In this document: piece after piece, positions 55,037 through 64,000 of the stretch
Numbering within the stretch: the stretch's first letter is position 1
Layout: each line of letters starts with the position of its first letter
From: Candidatus Altimarinota bacterium
GTDB taxonomy: Bacteria; Patescibacteriota; Gracilibacteria; BD1-5; UBA6164
Direction of reading: 5' to 3'
Length of the DNA: 64,000 nt
Assembly (NCBI GenBank): GCA_020631485.1
Contig: JAHDHC010000002.1
Location: 1 to 64,000 of the forward strand
Translations under genes and position numbers: made by a program
Notes under the pieces: generated by a model
Seen by the model: the letters and a program-made list of their open reading frames with translations, nothing else
Databases searched by the model: none
Told to the model about the DNA's origin: nothing

Positions 55037-56242
55037 TTAGATCCACGCTGGGAAAGGATCTGAGAAACTTGCCCAGCTATCTGGATTTTGTAACTCTTCA
55101 TCTGTCACAAGTGCAGCATCAAGCATGCCTTTGATCTGATCCTTGTCCATATCTACTCCGATAATCACAAGCTCGTTTCTCTTGTCTCAAAATGCCTTTG
55201 TTCAAAACTCTTTTTCATATTCTCTATTTTGCTCTGGGCTAAAATGTATCCTTTCTGCCTCTGTAAAGCTTGACATCCATCTTCCATATCCATCAAGACG
55301 AACACTTCCTCATGCTTGACTCCAGTTCCCGGCATGCGTATTTCTCGATGCGAGCCAAATGATTCCTTTTGATCTAATGACTCATGGCCATTCTTGTGAA
55401 CAGGCTTGAGCAAATCTCTCTGGATGAAAAGGTTTTTCTATCTTGTATACAAAAGACGCTACTCCATACTCTTCATTTTCTGGAGTATGCGTTGTGTGTC
55501 ATCCTGACTCTAGTTCTTTGACCCAAAGTGGACTCCTCGATGCTCTATCGAAATCAAAACGTCATGTTTTAACTATTTCTCCTATATCTACTTTTGATTC
55601 TTGGGTTTCTATGATCTTGGCATCAGCCTGAAGTCCACGAATAATCCCCAATATATACTTTTTTTCTGCTGCTGTTACTAAATCGATCTTGTTAAGAATT
55701 ATGACGTCAGCAAACTCTATCTGCTCAACCATGAGATTCACAAGAGGTCTTTCATCCTCTTCACTTACTCACATCTTGAGATCAGCAAGAGTCTGATCAC
55801 TTCAAAAGTGTTTCATAAAGTTTCAAGCATCAACGACCGTAGTCATAGTATCTATATATGAAAAATCTCCGAGATTTATCCCACTCACTTCATCAACATA
55901 CGAAAAAGTCTGAGCAACAGGAACAGGTTCAGATATCCCTGAGCTTTCTATAATAATCGCGTCATACTTCCCCTGTTCACAAAGACGCTGTACTTCAACT
56001 AAGAGATCATCACGGAGTGTACAACAAATACACCCATTATCCATCTCAACAAGCTTCTCTTCTGTGTGAGAAAGACTGATTTCGTTTTTTACAAGATTGG
56101 CATCTATATTTATCTCTCACATATCGTTGACTATTACCGCAACTTTTAGATCTCGTCTTTGGTTCAATATGCTGTTAAGCAGAGTTGTCTTCCCAGCTCA
56201 GAGAAATCCTGACAATACTGTAACAGGAATTTTTTTGTTCAT
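55037..56242 (-). CDS. COG0523 GTPase, zinc metallochaperone (ZigA/YciC-like)
   Basis: 401 aa. Walker A SGFLGAGKTTLLNSIL, metal motif MDNGCICCTLRDD (CxCC), G3 ESSGISEPVPV and G4 NKIDLVTAA; CobW_C domain with GIIWLASRNTHAGNWSQ. This subgroup supplies zinc to targets under limitation. The palindrome 25 bp upstream matches the zur operator. Confidence 0.93.
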
Positions 56243-56469
56243 GGCTTTGATTTTATAAAAAATATTAATTGATACAAAGTATCAATTATAAGGACATACC
56301 ATATTGATTTTCTTGTCTGGGTCAATATTTTTTCGAGAGAAAAAAGAGTTAAATCCTATAGTCGATGTAGATTTTGTATAAAAGGACGAGAGACATTTGA
56401 TGATTCATGTGGAATATTTTGAAGCTAGAGATGTTTTATGCCCTCAAAAAATATATAAAAATTACTTCT
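56243..56469. other. Intergenic region upstream of the COG0523 gene
   Basis: Holds the Zur-type operator and its promoter. A short + strand frame (KRVKSYSRCRFCIKG... with a lone CxxC) has no start codon; I do not call it a gene. Confidence 0.4.
56267..56287 (-). promoter_or_regulatory. Zur-type operator of the COG0523 gene
   Basis: Perfect 9-bp arms AATTGATAC and GTATCAATT around a 3-bp centre, 25 bp upstream of the start codon, near-identical to the zur operator. Confidence 0.75.
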
Positions 56470-57756
56470 CTATTTTTCTAGATCTTGAGATTGAATACGT
56501 CTCGTAAACATATCCCAATTACTCTCGAAGTTTTTCGTGAAAGCTTTGAGTTGGGAATTATCCACTCACAGCTCCACAATAGTATTTTTGGGATCAAAAG
56601 TGAATCAGTCTAAAACCTCAGGAATGATCTGTCTCACAAATAATCGAGTAAGTTTGTCGAGTCTCCAAAGCATATCTCTTTTACCTTTATCATGAAAATC
56701 TTTCTCTAGATATGAGTCATAGACTTTTACTACTCACTGCTCATGTGTATTTCATAAGTATAAAAAAATGTCTTCGTGTCTTGATATATATCACATTTGC
56801 AGGAGTAAATCAGCATATCTATACATCATAAGCTCAAGAGATGCTCTATCATCTCAAGCCTGTAATATGATTTTCTTGATTATGATTACAAGATATTTTT
56901 CCATTCACCCTAATGCATGACTATTTTCATAAGCTATATTATCATGGCGAACTTTTATAGCATTGAGCTTTCCTCGCACTAACATGCTTATAACTCTGTA
57001 CAGTTTTTGATTTGTAAAAATAACTCTTCCCGATTCATCTGTATATTGTTTTACTCAAAACAAATTACTCGGCTCCTGAACGATCTCTGATATCCCAGTT
57101 CTCAGAGCACTTTCAGATTTCTGAGTATAATATATCTTAGATCTTGAAACAAGGAGCTGATTCATAGCAATATCAACATTTTTACACTGTTCAATCAAGG
57201 AATTCTCCCCGATGTCAGGCAACTGGGTTATTCCCTCAGCATCACACATATAATAATTTCTGAGCTGATCTATGTTTTCGTCAGGTCAGGTAAAGATGTC
57301 TATATCTGTATCTTTATCAGCATCATGAGCTGCAAGTCACAGATATTCTCGCAACAGCTTTCGAGCAGTTCCTCATCTAAATATTACTCATTCTTTTGGT
57401 CTTTCAACAGAACTATTTTTCCAGAATTCTTCATCAATTGTCACAACATTTACATGTTCATTTTTGAGTGATTCTGATATTTGAGAAGTTCAGAAAGCAA
57501 CTAAAAATGATGACACATCAGAAAACGATTGTATTTCTCATCATCTCACAGCTGAGAAGAGTTTCTGACGAAAAGACATATATTCTTTTTCAAGTTCTCA
57601 CGAGTCAGATAGTCATGAATCTCTTATAAGTCCACGTATTTCTGTACTCACAGATCGTATATAAGAAGAGATAGGAGTATCCAAATCTAGACTTGCCAGG
57701 ACTCATTTCACACCAACTACAAATTCTTTTGCTCTTTCTTGTTGGGATAAAGTCAT
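56470..57756 (-). CDS. Nucleotidyltransferase-like protein
   Basis: 428 aa. A Pol-beta-type nucleotidyltransferase core: VIFRGGTARKLLREYLG, then KDTDIDIFTG (GG...DxD). The rest is helical (SISEIVQEPSNLFGVKQYTD). The substrate is not identifiable; similar proteins occur as abortive-infection or RNA-modifying NTases. Not adjacent to an obvious partner. Confidence 0.7.
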
Positions 57757-58007
57757 GTTTTTAAAATACTTTTTTTTAATATCTATTAATTACTGTATTA
57801 TATTTAAAGAATAAGGTTTGTAAATATGCGTATGGTAAAAAAGCCTTCTGATTCCCGAAACAAAAATTATCCTTTTTTAAGCGAAGTTTTCTTTTTATAC
57901 ATGTAATATCTAGTGAACCTTGTTAAAACTGAGATTGAATGAAAAAGTTATACTTAGAAGTAAATAAATATCCACGGGTATATACCAATGGATATTTATT
58001 TAAGATT
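57757..58007. other. Intergenic with terminator-like hairpin
   Basis: Contains TAAATAAATATCCA (57961-57974) paired with its complement (57989-58002), after the small lipoprotein gene, and a 32-bp stretch at 57911 resembling one at 61220. A 26-codon + strand ORF at 57824 is not considered coding. Confidence 0.45.
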
Positions 58008-58160
58008 TTATTCTGCAATAAGATTTTCAATTAAATCTATTTCACTTTGTTCTAGCGACTGACTCTCAATTCAGTCGTTCGTAGCATCATCTTGCAGATT
58101 AGCACTTCAACACGAAGTAAGAAATAATCAGAGTATGAGACTCAATATTACTTTTTTCAT
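58008..58160 (-). CDS. Small lipoprotein
   Basis: 50 aa. Lipobox LGLFLTSCGSAN in a signal peptide (MKKVILSLILGLFL), acidic tail (DDATNDGIESQSLEQSEID). Downstream of and likely cotranscribed with the YHYH gene (38 bp). Confidence 0.7.
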
Positions 58161-58198
58161 TAAAAGATATTATAGAAATATTATTATCTCGGAGGTCT

Positions 58199-59338
58199 TT
58201 ACCCTTGTCATGAGTCTCCTCATTGTCTTGGGGGTCTATCTCATTGTTCTCATTGTCATCCTTGTCCTCATTGAGTTCTTCATCCTCCACTTCATCTTTC
58301 TTCAGTATATTCACCCATCAGACATCTCGGAACATATGGGTATTCGTCTGTTACGAGATAGATATATTCTCCATCAAGCATCATACCATTACATTGATCA
58401 AGGTCACCATAACTATCATCTTGTTCCCAATCTTGAGCAAATGAACCTGTTTTTTCACTCATAAATACAATATCTTCATTTCTATCGTGAACACAATTTA
58501 CACCTTCCCTTTCATCATCTCATAAAACATAACTTGTAGTATATTGACCACTTTTTGAATAATACATCATATGACCATCAGCAGCAAAACCCACATGAAC
58601 AAGGTCTTGCTCTCAATTATCCATATCTACAATTCATTCTGGTATACCATGATAATGATACTCTCACCATGGCTGTACATGAGCGTTATTTGAATCAAGT
58701 CATAATGGTATGCCATCAATAAAGTTATTGAGATTTACAGCTTCAATATTGTAAGTAATACCATTATCACATACAGCACGCTCTGCTGTGCCAGGCTGAA
58801 ACTTAACACCATTTACTCATACTCCTGGAACCATAGCTGGGGTAGGAGTACCAGTATATACTGGATCGGTAGTAAAGCTCCAAGATTGATCTTGAGCAGT
58901 TATTGCGTTTGGATTTCCCTCATTAGGAAAGTCTCAAGTTTCATGATTTGGAAGTGCATTTGAAGTAATGCTACGAGTATCACCATCGACTACCACTGTT
59001 ACTTGCGTTCCATTTACATCATCATCAATAGTATATGATCAAAAATATGTACCATCACTCCCATGATAATGAACATCATCATGACTATGTCAGTGAAGCT
59101 CATCATAGAGATATCAGAGTATAAAGGTTATACGTTCGTTATCATTATATCTTTGCTTATATCTATCAATAGTACTCAGTAGTACATCTCGATAAGACTC
59201 TCATTTAGAATCTATGATATCCTCAAACTTTTCGACCACTACATCCATTCGATTTACTAAATCAGTAGATGGAGTATATGCATATGCTCCAAATAGAGTC
59301 ATAAAAAATAAGCTTATTCACACGATTAATCTTCTCAT
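58199..59338 (-). CDS. Secreted YHYH-domain protein with TGA-encoded Gly-rich tail
   Basis: 379 aa. Signal peptide (RRLIVGISLFFMTLFGAYA), YHYH domain (NNAHVQPGGEYHYHGIPE, HVGFAADGHMMYYSKS, GDLDQCNGMMLDGEYIYLVT) and a C-terminal Gly/Arg/Gln-rich tail (GSGGGRTQGGQGGQGEQGDR) in which most glycines are TGA. YHYH proteins are exported and often occur with similar low-complexity ends; function unknown. Confidence 0.85.
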
Positions 59339-59619
59339 AAAAAAAATTTTAAAAAATAACGAAATAACAGATATTTCTGATATTACAATTCACACTATAC
59401 TTCTAGGGCGTAAGAAGTGATTAAGAAGCAATAAGAAAACATCTAATAGTTTAGGGTAACAGATTTGACGCTCAAAGCAATACAATAAGTTATTTTCAAG
59501 CAATTCATCTCTATAAAGGCACTTCTGTAAAAATATTCTCACACTAAAAAAGTAGATCAGAAGTAATCTACTTTTTGTTTTTTGAAATGGTGGATTTTAT
59601 AGAGAAGATTTTGAACTCT
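59339..59619. other. Intergenic region
   Basis: 281 bp between divergent-in-spacing minus genes. It contains the terminator at 59547-59577; no further gene or RNA was seen. Confidence 0.5.
59547..59577. terminator. Intrinsic terminator
   Basis: AAAAAGTAGAT/ATCTACTTTTT, flanked by A/T runs, after the unknown 418-aa gene on the minus strand. Confidence 0.8.
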
Positions 59620-60876
59620 TTATAATTTTATTTCAGCATTATTCTTAATATGTCTGCCATTTTGAATCTTTCAAACTGCTTTCAATCTCATATATTCAGG
59701 TAATATATATGAGACATTGTTTGGTATATCAATCTCCATATTATGATTACTTCTGAGTTCTTCTCAATAAGGATCAGATACTGGTAAAACATCCTCTACA
59801 TTTCATTTAGCAAATTCTGGGACATCTCTCCATCCTTCACCTTCAGTTAAAATATAGTATGTTCATTTTATATTTTTTATATCATCTTCAGATACATCTC
59901 ACCAAAAAACTTTCTTTCAAGCAACATTGAAAATATTAATGTTTTTATACAATCTATCTTTATAGCTAGTAATAATCTGTCATTGATTTGGAAATTGATC
60001 TCATTCATATGATTCCACGTCCTCATCATGTTTGAAATAGAAATGATCACTAGGAAGTAATTGCACTATTTTAGGCTCAATACTTTCTCATTCCTGTATA
60101 CTGATAAGGGCAATATCCACTTTATAACGAGTATGTTCAATACTATAAATATTAGGAAAACTCTCTTTTATTTGGTCAGATACAAATGTTAGAAAATGAT
60201 TACTATTTCATTTAGAAATCTCTTCTGAAAAATTATTAAGTCATTCAAGGAAGGAACGCAAATTATCACATGAAAAGTCTTTTGCTTGCGCCATCAACAG
60301 CAAAATTAATTGGATTACTTCATCTTCTTCTGTTGTTTCATCTAGTGCTACTATCGATACGACACTTGATAGTAAATTCTTCATATCATTATGAAAATCT
60401 AAATAAAATGATTGCTCTTTTTCTCGTTGTTGCGCATCGTCTGTTTTATTAATCCATTTTCCTATTAATTCATATCGAAAAAATGATTCTATTAATACAA
60501 TATCAGCTGTTCTCACATGCTCATTTTCAAAAAAATATTTTCCTGCAACTCAAATAATTGAGTCTCAATATTGACGAGGTAAATGATGTGTATTAAATAT
60601 TTCTTGTCATATTTCACTTATATCCTCTAGAAATCTCTTTAGTTCTTCTATATTAAATAACTTATCTGACTCCCAATCAAACTTATCTCAATAAACCTCT
60701 TTTAGAATAGCTGCAATTCCCCCTTTATTTTTAATAAGTCAATCTAGAAATTCATCATCTGGTCTTTTATTTTTTAAATTTGAAAGAAACATGAAATCAA
60801 GACCTACCATAAACTCTTTAATATTTTTTGGAGCATTTGTAGATAATGAGTAATTCTCCAGGTTGTTTAAAGTCAT
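59620..60876 (-). CDS. Unrecognised cytosolic protein
   Basis: 418 aa, helical, acidic, no signal or membrane segment (MTLNNLENYSLSTNAPKNIK, then VGLDFMFLSNLKNKRPDDE). No family recognised; TGA glycines throughout, so native. Confidence 0.7.
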
Positions 60877-60995
60877 ATATTTATATAATATTTAAAAATT
60901 TAACTTTAATATAATAAATACATAAAATTATATGTCAATAATTTATATTTATTTAGAAACACAAAAAACTCAAGAGTTAATCTTAAGTTTTGTTT

Positions 60996-61163
60996 CTATA
61001 TCTGTATTGGTGGGTCATCCGGGGCTCACTTTTCACTACAGTCTGCTCCACAGTCAGTAGTTCCAAGTCCATCGGTGATTGCTCTTATTCATCGCAATCA
61101 GTTTTTTCCTAGCGCTACGCGCAGATAAAAAACCGAGCCTCACTTTCTCACCCCTCAATACAT
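60996..61163 (-). CDS. GC-rich micro-ORF with CxxxC, uncertain
   Basis: 55 codons (MYGGVRKGGSVFYLRVALGK, then RAITDGLGTTDCGADCSEKG, ending DDPPIQI). The stretch is markedly more GC-rich than its surroundings yet remains open only if TGA is Gly (six TGA). Could be a real small protein, a structured RNA or a decayed fragment; no family recognised. Confidence 0.35.
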
Positions 61164-61183
61164 CTTTTGAAAACAAAAAAACT

Positions 61184-61211
61184 ATTCTTTCGAATAGTCA
61201 TTTTATTTTCA
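61184..61211. terminator. Hairpin with AT flanks
   Basis: ACTATTC-tttc-GAATAGT between A7 and TTTTATTTT, plausible terminator downstream of the NlpC/P60-like gene. Confidence 0.55.
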
Positions 61212-61277
61212 ATGGTGGAACTTAGTCGATCTTGTTAGAACTGAAATTGAAAGATCTGAGGGATATATTACTACTGT

Positions 61278-61700
61278 TTAATGATTCTTATAAAATCTTT
61301 TTGCTCCAATAAATACTTTATATTTATCATCTTCTTCAAACTCACCTAAGTTCCAAATTGCTGGTTTCCCTATATCGAAAGAATTATGTATTATTTTATT
61401 ATCTCAAATGTAGATTCCTACATGTGCTCACCAAGTTTCATCAGTTTTATTGAAAAACAATATATCTAACGGTTGAAAAGATTCTACAGTATGTGAGTAT
61501 TCCTCATCCTCCCAAAGTTCTTTTGATCTATAATCTGGAACAATATAGCCATTATATCTAAGAAATTGATATGCATATACTTGGCAGTTTGCTCCATGCT
61601 CTTTTATCTTATGTTCTTCCCCATTTGGTATTACTTTACCATTATATAGGATATCCATTATCCATTCTGGAACTAGAATACTACTATCAAAGTCAGTCAT
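61278..61700 (-). CDS. NlpC/P60-like hydrolase
   Basis: 140 aa. Catalytic-type Cys in GANCQVYAYQFLRYNGY, His in ETGAHVGIYIGDNKIIHNS, with the LDILFF strand between, matching the NlpC/P60 (papain-like) fold. No signal peptide; acts on peptidoglycan peptide or another amide. 30 bp after the folD-like gene, likely same transcript. Confidence 0.7.
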
Positions 61701-61730
61701 AGTTGAAACTTTAGAGATATATCACAATAA

Positions 61731-62657
61731 TTATACCTCCAATTCAGAAAAAACAATATTTTCAGACAGGAGCATATCTATATCAGATTCTGATACTTCT
61801 TTAACTTTTCATATCATATACAACATCTCTAATGGTCATATTCCTCATGGTACAGGAGTAATAAAACCATATTTTTGTACAAGTAAATCTGTCATCGGGA
61901 TACTTCACCTTATTCCAAGCTTTCATCTTATTAGTCAACAATCAATCACCGAAACATGTTCTTTTATACTTAAAGGTAATTGAATAGGATGAGATGAAGT
62001 ACTTATTATCAATTCTGCTTGATTAACTGCTCTATTTAGCTCTTCCGGTGTATGTGTAATTTTATCAATTCACGCTATAGATTGACTATAGCTATTAGCA
62101 CATCTCTTTTTAAGTCCATCATATACTCATTTTCATATAAATCATTCTGATCATATAATTACACAATTGCTAATTCAGTATGATTGGAATATATATGTAG
62201 CTAATCATAAAATTGCAGACTGAGTACATCAATACCTTTCAATATCTCATCTTAAGTTATCAATATCTTGTGACACATCTATTCAATCTACTGCATCTAC
62301 TACTCTCTGATCTTTTATGGGTAGCTGTACAATAATCTTAGCTCATGATTCTTTTAATTCATTTAGTAAATCTAATCACTGATTAATTCATCTGTTTGTA
62401 TTTGGTAAGTGCTGAAAAAAAGTCTTCAATCATGAATTTAAACAAAATTTAATTTTCTCCTTAAACGATATAAATGCCCTTGCATCATTTCAAAAATTGA
62501 GCAATCATATATCGGATGAGCTCGCTTCTGCATTCAAAGAGTCCAAAAGTCATAGTCTTATACCACTTACAAGTAAGTCAGTATCTTTATCTACTTGATA
62601 CGGAGTAAATTCTTCCAAAACTCTGGCTGCAGTTTTTCTACCATTAAAGACTTTCAT
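61731..62657 (-). CDS. folD: FolD-like methylene-THF dehydrogenase/cyclohydrolase
   Basis: 308 aa. VQLPIKDQRVVDAVDGIDVS (QLPIxxQ), CTQSAILGLATYIFQSYGIS, VIIGSEGFIGKGVYDGLKKR (NADP loop), and FITPVPGGIGPLEMLYMIGK. The catalytic Lys region reads FISFKEKIKF (Tyr replaced by Phe in the YxxxK motif). Carries out 5,10-methylene-THF oxidation and cyclohydrolysis; the second copy next door suggests divergence. Confidence 0.85.
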
Positions 62658-62660
62658 GTC

Positions 62661-64000
62661 TTAATCTTTTAAATTAAAATTACTTAGTTTATTATTAATT
62701 ATCAACCTTCTTTCACGTGCTCAATTAACATATTCACTATCTTTAATTCATGAAAGATTCATTTCTAAAGGTTCTAGAGCAGAATTTGCAGCAGCAATAG
62801 CTAGATTCACTCATACTACTGCATCTGAAAGAACATTTTTATTTCATACCTTATAACATTCTGATGCTAATTCTAATACTTCTAGACATACCTCTGCAAT
62901 CTGTAATGGAACTTCACAACACTTCTTTAAGGCTTCTTGTATTGCAACTGTTCTTTCTTCAGTACCACGTGGTAATCTCAATGCAGTAAGGTATTCGTTA
63001 AAGCATGTTGAATCTAAAACATATAAATCTTTCAATCTATCAATCATTCAATTAATAGCATTATCATATGAATGTTCAAGTCATTTTGTAAGCGAAAAGA
63101 CCATAGAAATCATACTCACTCCATGAATAGCAGACATTGCTGATATTGATCATCCTCATGGCATTCCAGCTCATTTAGAAAGACTAATTAAATCGTTAAC
63201 TTGAATATCAAACGGATCATTTTTTTCTTTTTGTAAAGTTATTCATCTTATAAGATTTTTGAAAATTAACGATGTCGTCACAGGACCTACACCTCATGGT
63301 ACAGGTGTGACATATCCAGCTACTTCAGAAACTTCATCATAATCAGTATCTCATGAAAGCTTTCATTCACTATTTACATTCATTCATGCATCTATAATAA
63401 TAGTATTTTCATTAACCATCTCCTTCTTTATAAGTCAGGCTCTTCATACTGCAGTTATTATTACATCACACTGTACACATTCTGCCTGTAAATTTCTAGT
63501 TTTACTATTACATACGGTAACTGTTGCTCACATATTACTTAACATACTAGATAGTGGTCATCATACTGTTTTTCAATGTCATACAATTGCAATTTTTAAT
63601 CATCTGATAGTTTCTGTAAGTTCATTTAATATATCTACACAAGCTTGAGGAGTAGCTGGAAGTATTCCATCATCCCTGCCTGTTAATATCTTTCATAAAT
63701 TGTGTTCTCCTAAACCATCAACATCTTTTTCTGCTCAGACTTTTGATAATAATCTATCATAATTCATTCACTCAGGAAGAGGACTTTCTAAGATAATACC
63801 ATGTACAGTTGGGTTATTATTTCTTGCTACTATAATTTCTTCTAACTCTTCTTCTGTAACATCATCTGGAAAGATATCAAGAGTAACTTCGATACCTAGT
63901 AATTCTCATACTTTTTTCTTTGTATTAGCATATACACGAGAAGATTCATCCGATCATGCAAGTATGACGTTAAGATGAGGATGTATTCATTCTTCTTTTA
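62661..64000 (-). CDS. FolD-FchA fusion (dehydrogenase/cyclohydrolase plus cyclodeaminase), N-terminus cut off
   Basis: At least 446 codons; the start lies beyond the window. The N-terminal part is FolD (TVHGIILESPLPEGMNYDRL, GLGEHNLGKILTGRDDG, AGYVTPVPGGVGPVTTSLIF). From about 63235 it becomes a cyclodeaminase/FTCD_C domain (LISLSKGAGMPGGGSISAM, then GLEHSYDNAINGMIDRLKDL). Channels one-carbon units from formimino-THF through methenyl-THF. Its stop lies 3 bp before the folD-like gene. Confidence 0.88.

Noticed and set aside
56290-56420. Possible zinc-ribbon peptide (SRCRFCIKG) on the + strand upstream of the COG0523 gene
   Set aside because: No start codon in frame and only a single CxxC; too weak to call.
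57824-57904. 26-codon + strand ORF starting ATGCGTATGG
   Set aside because: Too short, no family, no RBS, in an AT-rich intergenic space.
58099-58314. Acidic 71-aa minus ORF overlapping the YHYH and lipoprotein genes
   Set aside because: It is another frame of the TGA-rich YHYH tail and lipoprotein; both real genes fit code 25 with signal peptides.
1-64000. CRISPR array, rRNA or prophage head-tail genes
   Set aside because: No regularly spaced direct repeats, rRNA sequence or phage structural genes were seen; the only direct tandem repeats are in block protein 1 and the sigma-operon repeat protein.

Overview
The window comes from a bacterium that reads UGA as glycine (genetic code 25). That is the code of the Patescibacteria/CPR lineages Absconditabacteria (SR1) and Gracilibacteria; the sequence does not decide between them. 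In most genes in-frame TGA falls where glycine is invariant: both Walker A loops of the ABC-F protein, the GxxG loop of the KH protein, the SAAPTAG motif of QueA and the zinc GTPase P-loop. Coordinates here are for code 25, with TAA and TAG as the only stops. Base composition is AT-rich, genes are tightly packed, and the genes I inspected mostly lack an obvious Shine-Dalgarno sequence.

Layout. 1-6.1 kb is envelope and surface: a giant multidomain surface protein (GEVED, beta-propeller and conserved-repeat domains), a dicarboxylate/amino-acid symporter, an I78-type inhibitor and an SLH-anchored esterase. 6.2-16.3 kb holds an ABC-F ATPase, a CHC2 zinc-finger protein with a structured 5' leader, an HHH membrane protein, an SLH protein, a PadR/PspC pair, a secreted zincin and other small genes. 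16.4-19.8 kb is translational: KH protein, bS16, bL28, uS10, EF-Tu, two tiny basic ORFs and tRNAs Leu(UAA), Ala(UGC) and Asp(GUC). 19.9-23.3 kb has an unusual ATP-grasp/DUF1704 fusion gene behind ftsX.

23.4-36.4 kb is dominated by five large unrecognised proteins with glycine-rich hydrophobic segments. The block is split by a short IS element and by a 1.2 kb island of TGA-free genes with consensus promoters and Shine-Dalgarno sequences, which looks recently acquired. This block is the best candidate for an undescribed system. 36.5-44.2 kb has queA (carrying two in-frame palindromic repeats), a toxin-antitoxin-like pair, trmD, a recO-like gene, a polyprenyl-phosphate sugar transferase and a 7TM protein. 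The ATP-grasp fusion and this 7TM protein belong to families that are neighbours in other bacteria.

44.2-51.9 kb carries an RNA methyltransferase, a GGCT-like protein, two EamA transporters and an ECF sigma-factor operon with two secreted proteins and a membrane protein resembling an anti-sigma factor. 52-56.3 kb is a zinc regulon: zur-znuACB plus a divergently placed COG0523 GTPase, each preceded by nearly the same 21-bp palindrome. 56.4-64 kb has a nucleotidyltransferase-like protein, a lipoprotein, a YHYH-domain protein, unknown genes, an NlpC/P60-like protein and a folate C1 operon in which FolD is fused to a cyclodeaminase (FchA) and followed by a second FolD-like gene.
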